From the NCBI GenBank assembly GCA_033063855.1, contig CP093830.1, forward strand, positions 11,532,854 to 11,596,853: a stretch of 64,000 nt of DNA, read 5' to 3'. How positions within the stretch are numbered: the stretch's first letter is position 1; every line of letters begins with the position of its first letter. This document shows, in pieces, positions 42,369-55,600 of the stretch. The stretch is from Smittia aterrima (taxonomy: Eukaryota; Arthropoda; Insecta; Diptera; Chironomidae). Under the pieces are notes generated by a model that was not told where the DNA came from, made no database searches, and worked only from the letters and a program-made list of their open reading frames with translations. A program made the position numbers and the translations under genes.

Positions 42369-45300
42369 TTTATTGCCAAACGATAAATTTTGATTTTACT
42401 TTGAAGATTTTTTTTCAAAGGTCTCTTCAATGAAAAATGAAACATAATCGACAAAGTTTGAGAGTTTATAAATCCTTCAAAGTTTTCATCGTAAGCTTAA
42501 TAACGAAGAAACCTCAAAGAAAAGATTTTCTCCCGAAGCCGCTTCCGCTGTCGGCAATAAATTCTTCGAGACTGCTATCAAATAAGTATCATGAACTTTC
42601 TCAACTTCTTCATACGTTGACAAATAAAAGAAAACTGTCGCTGTCTATTTGATTTATGGCACGAGTTCCTCCTTCCTTTCTGCATCGTCTCATGTTTTTA
42701 TTGCTCTCGGTTTGATGTAAAGTTATTATCTCCGATGAGGAATGCTGAACTCCTTTTCATCAGCACGTTCAAATTGTATCGGAAAATTGATTTATTATCT
42801 TGTGGGATGATAAATTCACTGTTCCCCATTCCGATTGGAGGTTTATGAGGCTTGTAGGAAGTTTCTTGAAAGCTTCGTGAGTTGTACAAATGAATGAATT
42901 GATTCTTCGTGTTCTTCTCGTCTCACATCCACGCTTTTAATAGGAAAATCGGAGAACTCACCTTTTAAGATAACATTCAACTCATGCCGATTAAGTATTT
43001 AACACAACTCACTCTCCCCTTCGAACGAACACTCTTATCAACTAAATCTATCAGGAATGTTCATTACGTCGCACTCGAGAGCGGAAATAAGATCGAATTA
43101 AATTGATAAGGCGAGCCATCAATCTTTTTCCTTTACAGTAACATGTGTGCATAGTCATGAACATTGATATTTCAATTAATCGGTGCGGACTAAATAAATA
43201 AATAAATATCTAAAGAACTCAATTCGCTTCACAGAAATTGATTGAACTCACGCACAGAAAAGGTTTAACGTAACTACCTTCATCAAGATACAAATTATCC
43301 GAAATTATTAAGTTGAGCGAAGAAGGTGCGGGGGAGTTCGAGGAAGATTAAAGCGAGTGGAAGTCTGGGTGGCTTAGATAAATACCGAGATCTTCCCCGA
43401 AGTTGCTGATTAACGCAAGGGCGTTCAAAATTAATATTTGCGTTCTCATTATAATTTGAAACCATTTTCGTTAATTTGTTTACAATTTTAATAAAGCGAT
43501 TTCATACATGAACATGCTCGGAGATATCGTCTTCCCAAAACTAACTCCAACGTCAACGAAGCGAGTATGGAAATTGTTTTCTGTTTGATGTTTTAATAAA
43601 TATTCGTGGAGTGAGAGGGAGATGAGCGCAAATTTCTCGGCAGCGTTGCAGGGTAAAAGGGTTTAATATGAAAATTAATTAAAGCAAGAATTATCCAGGG
43701 TTTCGGCTTAGCTCGAGAGTGATGAAGTTGACGCCTATTTAACGACTCATTTTGGCGTGAAGGGACGGTAAGTGATGGAAAGGTTTGAGCCGTCAGGTCA
43801 TACCGAGAATTTAATCAAAACAAAAGTGAAAGTCGTCACTCACAATCAGTTTCTGTCATAAAAGCTTTTACTAATAAAACTCTTCAACAGTTTCAATTTA
43901 ATTTTATTTGTAGGATATTTCTCAACAAATTATTTAAACTAAAACTCACTTTTAATCCACTTCGGTTGCAATAAAAACTGAATCAAATTAAACATGTGAG
44001 TAGGGGCAAGTTCACACAGAGCTTGGTCTAAGTCATTAAAGTTTAAATCTCTCTCTCGCTCTTTGGTTTGGTTACACAAGTTGAACAGCAAGACGCCGGG
44101 CCGGATAAATTTACGTTTCAAGAGTAAAATTTGCTTTATGCAAATATCCACTTCGGCTTTGGCTCGGAAAGAACAATTTATGAGCAGCAGATGCTCTTGA
44201 ATTTATTTAAAAATTTACATATTAGTTTTTGGCAGAAGCTCGAAGAGATTTTCCGGTGAAATTTCAACTTGAATCTGGTTTTGATAATATTTCCCTCTCC
44301 TCATCCTGTCTCTGCTTTTATGCAACTCGGCTGGAAATTTATTAAACTTAAACAAACTGAAACTCAAAGCAGCTTCGTTGAGCGAGTGGATGAATTTCAA
44401 AAGGCTTCCTGGTACGAGTACCATGTAGTGGGAAAGATGGAGAAATGATTACGGAAAGGTATTGAATTCGATGCTTGTAAGCAGCACATGCAACGAGAAA
44501 CAGGAAATTTATAATGTTGAGAACAGAATTTCGACTCTGCTCTATAAATTCGTGGAACATTATTTACAACTTCAAACATGCATGATACATTTTCAATCGA
44601 GTATTAACATCAGAAAGAGTCTTCAGAAGCAGATAAAGATGATGTTGAATCATATTTCCTCCACTTCTATCTCTTCGTCTTCAGCGACCGCATCCATTCA
44701 ATTCGAACCAGCAAAGCTTCCTGCTGTGTCGTAAAATCTCATACCTCTCGTCTTTTTCTCGACCATTTTCGCAGCTCTCGTAATCGCATCGAGAACAGAA
44801 ATCTATAAATGGTCTTATAAATTGCCAGTTTACATTTCCACAAACCAGTTGAGAGGAGAGAAAATATGTTTGCGCTATAAGAGCACAATGGGAAAACTAT
44901 TTGAATAATTTCCTCGTTTTTCTTTTGCTAACACTGTTCAATTGAATTCTTTTCCTTCTCCGAAGGGGCTACACTCACAACACAGTGTTGTAACTAGGAT
45001 TCCTCTTCATGAAGACTAAAATCACTTCGTTTCTCTTCTTGCACATCTCAGCAAAAGCTTTTCCCTATCACATTCAGTTCGTAAAGCTTTTCACATCGTC
45101 TTGGCTAACAAGCATTAACATTCGGTGCGATCGAGAAGAAAAACATTGAATTAAAAGAACGTAGCTACAATCTCTGTGTTTCCTCATGCAGATGGAATTG
45201 AAATGCAATTGTGACTATAATTTATTGCAACTTTAAACATTTCCTCGTACAAACAAGCTTTGTGTTCCTCCTTCTTGCGTCAAGTGCATTAGGAAACTCA

Positions 45301-48300
45301 AGCGAGAGTATTTTGTCTGATGGAAACTTTCTAGACAATTCTGTTTGCTGAAAAGCTTTCAACTCGGCAAAGTTAAATATCGAACATATCATTACAAACA
45401 TTCGAGAAAATTTACAGAAATTTGCTTTCATTTCCCCCACACGCCCATGCCGCCAATGATAAAAAATCAATGCTTTGAATGGAATGAGAGGAGTTAGTAT
45501 TAAAATTATTTTCTATTCCCTTTCTTTCCTTTTTTTTGTTTTGAGGAGCGGAAGGCATTCATAACGATTTGGCATATTTATTCAGTCTACGGAAACTCCA
45601 CACTCTGCACCCTCTCGACGTCCCTTTCATAACGTTTAGTATCATGCAACACTGAACTCAAGAGACTCGGTCTCCTTTCTAGACAGAAATAATTATCCGT
45701 TTTGCTAAAAAATTCATCAACCGTCGCTTGAGCCTCGCTTTTGATTCATTATTCCACATGCTTTCACATGAAAAATTTAAGAGCAGAACGGAAGTTTCTC
45801 ATGCATAATTCTGCTCATAACAGAAAGTGCATCTTTTACAAAGAATAGAATGAAATCTGAGTCGTTGGATTAAAGTGAATGTAAATCTTGTTTTTTTTTT
45901 GTACCTAAAAGCCATTAAGAGGGACTCGTTCGCCAGTCGCGTCACGTTCCGGATAATTTAAGGAAAACCTCGGAAAATCTGAGAACGTGACTGAATTTCC
46001 TTTCGCGTCCGATTCCTTCCATTTATATTTGATCAAGTTTACCTTTTACGAAAGCAAATAAATTTACCTTTCGCTTTGTAGAGTTAGAGCATAGGAGGAT
46101 TAATTTCGTTTCTTTCTGCGAATTATTTTTCGTTATCCTCTCGATGAGCTCACGAAGAAAATCCGTTTAGGGGTAAACACGATATTTTGCGTTTCCTTTC
46201 TTTATCAATAAATATGATGATAACGCATGAAAGGCAAGCGATGAGGGAAGCAGAAAAGTAAACCGAATATCCAGTCATGTAAAATAAGCGATAACGGGAT
46301 TTAAACGAAGCGAGATGCGACAACTTATCTTGGAGCTTTCATCTTTCAGTACAGGAGACAACTCTAAATAAGGTGAAAATTCACGGGGATTCGAAAGACT
46401 CACAATCAGATTATTGGAATGAAAGTTTCTCGCTCCGGGAGAAAGACTTTCGTCGGCTCTGAGTGATTTAGGTTGTTCTTGCTAAAGACAATCTTTCCAG
46501 AAAGACTAGAACTGAAAAGATTGACTGAAGCTTGAAATACAAGTTAAATTGACGGGAGGGAGAAGTGCTATTGAATCTCTCGCATTTCTCGCTCATTTAG
46601 ATTCCAATCAATTTTCCTTTCAAGCGCAATCATTCTCCTATTCTCCTAGGGAATTAATCAAATTAAATTTTGATGGCTCATTAGCTTTTTATCGTGAACG
46701 AGAGAAAGCTTTCTAGTCTCGGAGCTATAATTATATTCGACTATTCATTCGTATAAATGGTGATGATGGACGCTGTGAGAAGGGAAGTTCGATTCGTGTT
46801 TCTGCCTTCGATTAGACCCTGAAGGCAGCTTTCAATAACATTGAAAACGAAGCGACATGGATATTGATGGGCGACTCATTTTCATCGCATTAATATCTTC
46901 TCGTCTTCATGACTCCCCGATTGAAGTGTCTGCCCGAGCAGAAATTGCTTTAATGGCTCCGTAAATGGCAAATGGCTCACGACTTGGCAATAAATAAAAT
47001 GTTTAATCTTCAGATCAATGCTGAGGCCTTGAGCGGAAACGAAGGAAGAAGTTGAAGCTTTTGATGTTTAATTTGGCGCAATGTCGCACGCGAGCAAATT
47101 TCAAAAGTGACGAACATGTGAAAACTCCGAACTGTTTTCTCGCATCAGTAGCTTTCTGATTACACGGAAGTTCTTAATTATTTCATTTTACATATCAAAG
47201 GTAGAACTTTGTTTGAGCTTTAAAAACTTTTTCATATTTTTTTTCATTCTCTTTCATTTGTATATTCCTGACTGTGTATGGATGTGTTGCTATGGATGCA
47301 ATCTCAATCCACAAATCAATCTCAAAATCTTCAACCGTGAAGTGAAAATAATGACATAAAATTTTTGAGTGTGTCTCCCTGAGAAACTGGCACATTCAAC
47401 TTCATTTCTATGGTAATAATTGCGATGTTGACAATGAAGAAACCTCAAGAAAGCAGAAACTTTCGTCTGTTGAATGCAAGCCAAAAATATTTGAGAAGAA
47501 AGCGCCAGAAGTTCTTTTTGCTTTTCCATTTCCGGCACATTGTCGAGATACGAAACTAAATGAAATTTCAATTATGAACTTTCATCATCAACTTATAATA
47601 TGACAGTCTCAAGTATCCTTCAAGAACTCACTTTGAGAAAATCGTAATAACGCTTGAAGGCAAGAGCTTATCAACAATTTTTCTGTGTTGTGTTCAAGAA
47701 AGCAGTTGTGAGATCTCGAGGCCAGATTAATTTGCTCTTTCCTGACGAAAGCGATTTGGTTTCCGGTTGGATAATGTGTTCGTAATTTATGGTTCAAGAG
47801 CGTGAACGAAAGACGAGAAGAGGAAAAGGAAAAGTCGTTCGTGCCTGTCCAAGAAAACAAATCCCGTGATGGAGTCGTGTTGGCGTAAGCTAACAACATC
47901 TGTCGTCAGCTGAAATATTAAAATGGTAACATGACTTTAAATTTACAACTGCTTAAAATATTCAGACATCGAAATTGAATTATGTGTAATTATGTGAATT
48001 ATGATGATGCTGAATAATTAGGAAAACTCCTTTCCAACCTCTCTCAGTCTTCTATTGTTGGCGTCTTGCCATTTCATTCCTAACAGGCTGATGTTAAATA
48101 TTAATGTCTCTCTACTCCTCGCAATGAAAATCTCTTGCTCTGGCAAATTTCACAGCAGGCCCCACGTCACCTCAAGCCATTCCAATCGCTCGATCTCGCT
48201 CGACGTTTTCCCTACGATTCAATGACATGCATAAATTAAATTTCATATTAAATTTATTATATAAATTTTCCGCCATGATACTGAACTTTATCGTGATATG

Positions 48301-49618
48301 TTTGCTCAATGACAATTAAAAATTTGTTCATAAACGCGATTGGCAAACATGTTCCGTCCTCCATCATCGTTTCTGTTTCAGCAAATGTTACAACGAGATC
48401 TCGACGAAAAAAGAGCTTGATTGATTTTATCGCTGCCAGTAACATTCAATTTTTAATGTCATCATCGTACTGCGAACTCTTTACATCATTTTAATTGCTA
48501 AAAGCGCTGATGTGAGGGAGTAATATTTTTTTACTGCAATAACGTGAAAGTTTGATGCTGATGCAAACAACACTATCGCCATCGGAGGTTTGTCGCAACA
48601 AAGACCTCGCTATTTTCATGCATGCTTCAAAAGCGACAAACTCACATGGTTTAATGAGAAATTAATTTAAACATTTGCATAATGCCATAATGATCTGAGA
48701 GCAGCAGAATGCATAACAAATTTAATTTTCATTTTATGCTGCATATTATATCGTCAAATTTATCTGAAATTGGCGAATTAAAATGCTAATTTGGGCTCAG
48801 AGTTTTATGATGAGTTCATTTTCCTCGTGAAAGTTCAAGAGCATAAAGATAAAGTGATAACGATGTTGGCTGGCGTAGAACATTTCGAAAGCAACTTGAG
48901 TGAAAATTAATTTCCTCGACTCTCACTGGAAGACTCGAAACATTGAAACTTAACGAAGAAACATTCAACGAAACATTGATCATCAAGTGGTTGAAGTAAT
49001 GTTGAAGCAAAATTAGTTTCCTAAAACTTTTTTTATTTTTATTTTGCACTTTTTTTTCTCTTCTGTGATGTCACAAAAATTTTAAATATTTTTCAATGTT
49101 TTAAAGTGAAGTGAATTTCATATTTTTCTCTGAGGCAGATTCTTTTATAACTTTTCTTGCTGCAATCTATCGAGTCGCCTCGACACTAAAGTGACAACTC
49201 ATTAGCTTTCCTTTGCGGTGAAACATTTCCAGCAACTTTTTTCTTTTCTTGTGACAATGAAGGCGATATCAGAAGCTTCTCTCGAGAGAAAGTTTCGCAG
49301 CGGAATCGAGTTTTCTTATCATCAATCTTTCGTTTTCTTTTCCAATGCGAAGCTTTCCACAAGTTATCGAGTCGCTTCCGACACAAAAAATCTAAATTTA
49401 CGACTATTCAGCACGGACTCTTCTACCGTGACTTTCACTAGAAATCTTCTGAACGCAATCTGGCAGTGGATTGAAACTTTTAACGGAATCCGGTTGGACT
49501 GCTTCTATCATAGCAAGGGGGTAAACTGTGAGTCATTGCGGCTGCATTATCGAGTCTGTGAATGAAGAGGAAGATGGAAACATTCATTTGTGAGATTGCT
49601 GCGGTTGATTTTGTTTAT
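42369..49618. other. Intergenic region, 7.2 kb
   Basis: Separates the acidic-protein gene from the 3' end of rootletin. Contains simple AAAT repeats near 43190 and poly-A/T tracts. No exon with both splice support and protein-like composition was found on either strand; regulatory sequence is likely but not resolved. Confidence 0.5.
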
Positions 49619-49619
49619 T
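49614..49619 (-). terminator. Possible polyadenylation signal of rootletin
   Basis: AATAAA overlaps the TAA stop codon by one base on the minus strand. The same place also reads AG/GTAAAT, a possible donor, so the gene may continue. Confidence 0.35.
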
Positions 49620-52600
49620 TACCTTCTAGTTTCGTTTTCTAATAAAACTGGATCGATAGGTTCTTGTGCCACATTTCGTAAAGAGTCGCCAAGAGTTTGT
49701 CTGCGGGCGTGAAATGAATTACTGTCGAGATTTTTCTTTGTTTATTTAAGAAAGAGATATTTTACCTCAATTGTTGTGCTTCGCGTCCAGCCCTCGAGCT
49801 ACGAAGAATGTAGAGTTGTCTCCGCTTGGCCTCCTGTGCCAGTTGTTCCCTCAACATCGAGATTTGATTCTCCAATCTCAGGATCTGCTGCTTATGCGAG
49901 TTCTCTCTGGCATCCAAAAGTCTCTCAGCTTGAAGCTGAGCATGACGGTAACGTTCGGCGTCGTTCGTTGAACACTTTGGTGATTCTGAAAACTTGGCTT
50001 TGGCTCTGGCCAATTCTGCTTCCTTCTCTGCCAACATCGTTTCCAATCTTCTTACTTTCATTCGCAAATCACGGCACTCGTTCTCGATTTGGGTGTGATC
50101 CAAGCCGCATGAGTAACGGCTGTCTGTTTCATTTCGATTTGAGTCATATTCACTGTGGCCATCATATTTCTCGGAGCGGTCGAACTGTACGTGACCGGAG
50201 AATTTGCTGCCACTTGTTGCTCCTCCAAATCGTTTGTCTTGTTCCAACATGCGAACTTTTTCGTTGAGCGAATCGATTTTTCTTCTCATTTCTGACTTCT
50301 CACGCCCGTCGTAATCTCCACCTTTGTCTCCATTGTTACCTCCTCCTCCTGTGGATGCATCCGGATTGTCTTGATTCCACTTCGCAATCCTCAATTGAGA
50401 TTCAAGAGACGACTTGGCTACTTCCATTTCTGCCAATTGCTCTTGCATACGTTGCATGTTGTCTTGATTCGATTGTTGTGAACGGCGGAGCTCATTGACA
50501 GAGTTTTGAGCTTGATCTAAACGTTCTGCTAAAACGCGACGCTCATTCTCGCTGTTAGTTAACGATTTCTGGATATGTTTGATCTTATCTTGTCCAATTA
50601 TCAAGTGCTGGTTGGAGTCAGCTCTTTCTTTGTTCATGCAATTTATTTCTGCCTTGAGCTCGGTCTCGGTGATAGCTGCTGCTTGAACGCGATCCTTTAA
50701 TTGGTCAATTGTTGTTTTCAATGCAACACAGCGGTCTTCAAGTTGTGCTGATGATTTGTTTGCAAGTTCCCAACGTTCTTGAACGTTCTTCAAAGCGCTT
50801 TCCTTTTCATGGAGAGCCATTTGAAGGCGTTGAATGTCTCCTTCTAGAGCAACCCTCTGGAGATCTAATTTAGAGGCTCTTCCTTCTGCTCTCGCTACTT
50901 CATCTTGCAAGTGACGCTTCTCTGACTCCAAACGAGCGACTGTCTGACGACATTTCTCCAATCTTTCCTCGCATTGAGCTTTCTCTTCACCTTGACTACT
51001 AAGGGAAAGCTCTAGAGAAGCATTCTTCTCACGTAGCATATTCAATTCATCTGTTTTGCTCTTAAGAGCCTCTTCACACGACGCCAATGCATTCGACTTC
51101 TGTGTCAACTTCGACTCGACGTTTGCTTTTTCCTCTTGCACGGTTCTCAAGTTTTGTTGAAGTTTGCAAATTTTGCTCTCGTTGCGGCAATTAACTTCTC
51201 CCGCTTCGTGAATTTGCTTCTTAGCTGAGCATAATTGCGTCTTGAAATCATCCTATTAAGTGTTCAAACAAGTGATTAGTCAAGTTATATATAAAACTGC
51301 TATCATTGCACTTACTCTTTCACGTTCAATTTGCGCGACTTGGTGCATCAAAGTACGAACGCCTTTACGAACAAGTTCTGGATCAACATCGATGATAAGA
51401 TTATCACCAGACATGCTTCGACTATCGTGGAAGTCACCAGGGCATGCTCTTGCTGGACTGTAACGTCTTGATGGACTCAACAGACGATAAGGCATGCTAA
51501 CAGAACCATCAAGTTGAACGCCGGCAATGCGACGTAAAGTGTGGCCAATTGAACTCAACTTGATTTCGGCATCTTTCTTATTCGCTTCAGAATGCATCAA
51601 TTGATCATCCAAGGCCCTGAGGGTTAAAAAAGATTTTTTTATAGAGAATTTCAAAAAGATTTTCTTTTAAACTTACCGAACTCGACCTTCAGCGCCACCA
51701 AGACGTGCCTTCAATTCTTGAATCTGTTGAGTTGCATCAGCCAGGCAAACCTCGAGATTATGTTTTTGATCTTCAAGGCGCTTCTCGCGTCCACGACCTT
51801 CTTCGATCTTTCCAAGCAATTCTTGTTCGCGGCAGTGGAAGCGACCGTCGTTTTGATTCGCTTCACAACGAACTCGTCCGAGTTCCTGACGCGTTGCGTG
51901 CAAATTTGCATCCAAATCGTGAATTTGCTTCTTCAAATTGTGAAGCTCTTGTTGGATACGTTCTTTCTCTTCAACTTCGTTAGTCAAGCGTGCACACATT
52001 TCCTTCTCAAGGTTTTCCTTTTGACAGCCGTGCGATTGAAGCTTCTGAATGCAATTTTGAGCGCCACCCAATTCTTGCGTGAGTTTCGTGACATTATTTT
52101 CTGTTTCCTTTAGCATAGTCGTTAAGCGAACTTTGTCGTTCTCCAAAGTGTTCCGAGATTCTTCAATTGTCGTGATTTTCGCCAACGCTTCCTCCATCGA
52201 ACGAGACTGTTCTCGTCGTTGACCTTCAACACGCTTAATGTGGTCACGTAATTCCTTTTTGGAAGAGAGAAGAAAACATCGTTAAGAGATTTATTTCTTG
52301 GTATCAATCATGAACTCACCTTATTGGAACTCGCGTATTTATCTTTTTCAATGTTACTGTCTGCTAAGCCGCGACGCGTGTCAGTTAGATCCTTACGCAA
52401 CATTTCAATTCCCGAGTCAGCTTCACGGAGTTTGCGGGAAGTGTCAACCAACTGATTATTGAGTGAATCACTCTTATCTTCAGTAAGACGTAGCTGAACT
52501 TTTAGCTCTTCAACCTCACGCATTGAGTTCTCCCTTTCTTCCTTAACTGCAGCGATTTGCAATTCAAATTTGTTATGTTCTTCTTCAGCTCGAATTCGAT

Positions 52601-55600
52601 TCTCTTCCATCTTACTCTTGAGCTTTGTGATGTCTTCACGAAGGACAGCAATGATATTGCGATCTTTTTCTGTTCGACTCATGAACTCTCGCTTCAGACG
52701 TTCACCGTTCTCAACTTCCGACTTGAGTTCACGAGCAATCGCTTCCAGTTTCTCAATGACAGCTTGTTTGTCACGATGCGCTAGCATGAGAGATTGCTGT
52801 TTATCATTCTCGGCTCTTATCAATACTTCCTCATGCTGCTGAACGGTGGCGTCTAAGTGCATTTGTAATCCTTCAAATTGCTCCTTTAGCATCTGAATCT
52901 CGGCGTCTTTGTTGCTCTCGAGTGCTTGAAGAGCTTGATTCATTCGCTTCTCTAAAGCCATTCGAATTTGTTCCTTTTCTTCGTTTAGCTTCTTCACGTT
53001 CTCATCATTCAATCCTCTCAAGTGTGCAATCTTCTGTAAGAAATCAGCTTCCTGAGTTGCTGCAGCGTTTGTCATTTGAACTTTCATTTCTTGAGCTCTA
53101 CGTTGGGAATTTTCCAAGTCCTTGTTCATTCGAGCGACTTGGTTCCTGAGACCTTCCTGCTTAACGAGTAAATCTTGGAATTCACGCTCGAGCTGATCTT
53201 TTTTAATCTCCGTTGCCTCCAATGTGGTATTTGTATCAAAAAGAACTGCTTCAAGCGATTCTTTTTCACTTCGCAAAGCAGCTAACTGCTCTTGAAGACG
53301 TTGAAGTTCTTTTTCCTGCGCTTCAATCAAAACGCCCTTCTCATCGCTCTCCTTCACTAATTCCTCGAGCGTTCGATTTAAACGATTGTTCATTTCGTTA
53401 GCTTGCTCAAGACGTTGACGCGTTCTCATGATTTCTTCACCCATCGCTTCCTTCTTGCGTGTCAAGGCTGTCACTTGATTCGACAAATCACCTCGCTCAC
53501 GAGACAACGCTCCTAAGTCTTGCTCGACCTTCTCTTTTTCGATCTCAATCATCTTCAATTTCTCGCTGATTGACAGCTTTTCTGAATCCAAATCGAGACG
53601 CATTTGTTCGGCTGCCAAGAGCTCCTTCTTAAGCGACGCAATATCGTTATTTTGTTCGGTTGACAACATTATTAATTTTCCTTTTTCGTCGTCGAGTTGA
53701 CAAAGATTTGCTCGAAGCTCTTTAATCTCAACCTCAAGGCTCTCGCCAGAATTGCACTTCTTGTCCAATGTGTTATTGAGGTCGACTTTCTCGTTGTTAA
53801 GCTTCTCAACCTCAAACTCCAAATCCATTTTCTGCTTTTCAATCATCGTCAACAATCCGTCCGACTCAATTCGCTGCTGCTCCAGCAAGTCACGTGACAA
53901 ATACAATTTGTTCAATTCTTCTCGCAACGTGATAGTTTCTTCCCTCATGCGGCTAGAACGTTCTTCCTCCGCTCTAAACATAATAAAATAATAAAAGTTT
54001 TCCATTAGATTGCAATCACTTTAGAAAGCTTCATTTTTCATTTAAATCGTTTTGAGTTTGTAGTCGATGGAACGCAACGAAAGTGAAACGAAACACAAAT
54101 CAAATGAAGAGAGAAAATTTATTGCGGAAATCTTAAATCAAAAAAATGTTTTTGTGATAGAAAAATTATAAATTAAATAAATTAAGAAATTCTTGAAAAT
54201 TTTGAGAAAAATATTTTCCTCATTTTTTTCCTTGAAAAATATCACCGCGCGAGAGAAAAAAATATTTCCCAAAAACCTACATTAGCTTTAATATAAAAAT
54301 ATTTTTGAAACATGAAACTTAAAGAAAATGAAAAATTCTTTGGAAAGAAATAAAATATTGCTTTCAGAAGCTCGGAAAAATCTCTCTTCTCTTAATTCTA
54401 AGAAGGATACAAAGGATCTGAGTTCGTTTATTGATTCGTTTCAATTTCAAAATTGTTAAAGTTGGCACTCTGTCGGAATACTCTCACAAGAGCAAGCAAG
54501 CTCTACGGTGGCCGTGTGGCCTAACGGATAAGGCGTTGGACTTCGAATCCAAAGATTGCAGGTTCGAATCCTGTCTCGGTCGATAACTTTTTTTTTCTTT
54601 TTTCTTTAAATTTAAAATTTTTTAATTTCTTTGCTCACCTCAAATTCATCTCCTGAATTTCTTTGTCCTTCGAGATTCGCTTCAAATCAATCAGAAGAGA
54701 TTTTTTCTCCTCTTCCAACGAATCGACAGCTTTTTGCAGTTTTGAGTTTATGTTTTGCAACTTCTCATAGTCAATATTCAAACTATCGACCTGGAAATAC
54801 AATTGAACGTGACATTAGATTAAAACAAATCGAGAAGAAATCAGTCAACGAACTTACAATGGAATTTAATTCTGCTTTGCCACGTTCTACGCTATGCTTA
54901 TCACTCCTTATGTCATCCAACGTTTTCTGCAAACTATCACGTTCCTTCGCAATCTCCGCAAGTTGATAATTGGACGTATCTAACTTATCAGTCATCTCTT
55001 GCAATCTTGTTGTTACATTCTCGCGAGTGATTTCAGACGCCTCGAGTTGCTTCTTCGTCAACTGCAACGACTCGCTATTGGACTGCAACTTAACTTGCAA
55101 GTCATGGATTGCCAACTGATATTTGTGCAATGCCGCTTGAACAGCTGAGATTGTTCCTTCGGCAAATGCTTGAGACGCACGAAGAGTTCCACGCTTTGGT
55201 GATCTAGGAGGAACTCCACCGGTTTGCTGAGACAAATGAAGATGTTGAGTATTATCGGCATCGCCAGAGTCAGCGTCTTGCACGACAGCATGAGCAATGT
55301 CGCGAAGAGCTGCATTTAAACGTTCGATTTCCTCATTCAATCGTTGGTTTTGCGACGATTGATTTTCAGCTTGCATGCAACGTTCTTCAAGAAGTTTCAG
55401 GTCGTTCATGAGCTGCTGAAGTCTCTGGTCGCGTTGTGCAATCTCGTTGCGGGCTCCTTCGTGCTGAATTTTCAATGCTGAAATCTGAGACTTTAAATCG
55501 GCCAGTTCACGTTCGTGATGTTGATTTTGAGCTTCCTAAATTTATTTTTACAATCGTATCGTCATTTGCATAAACAAGATTCGTTTAATTCAACTCACGT

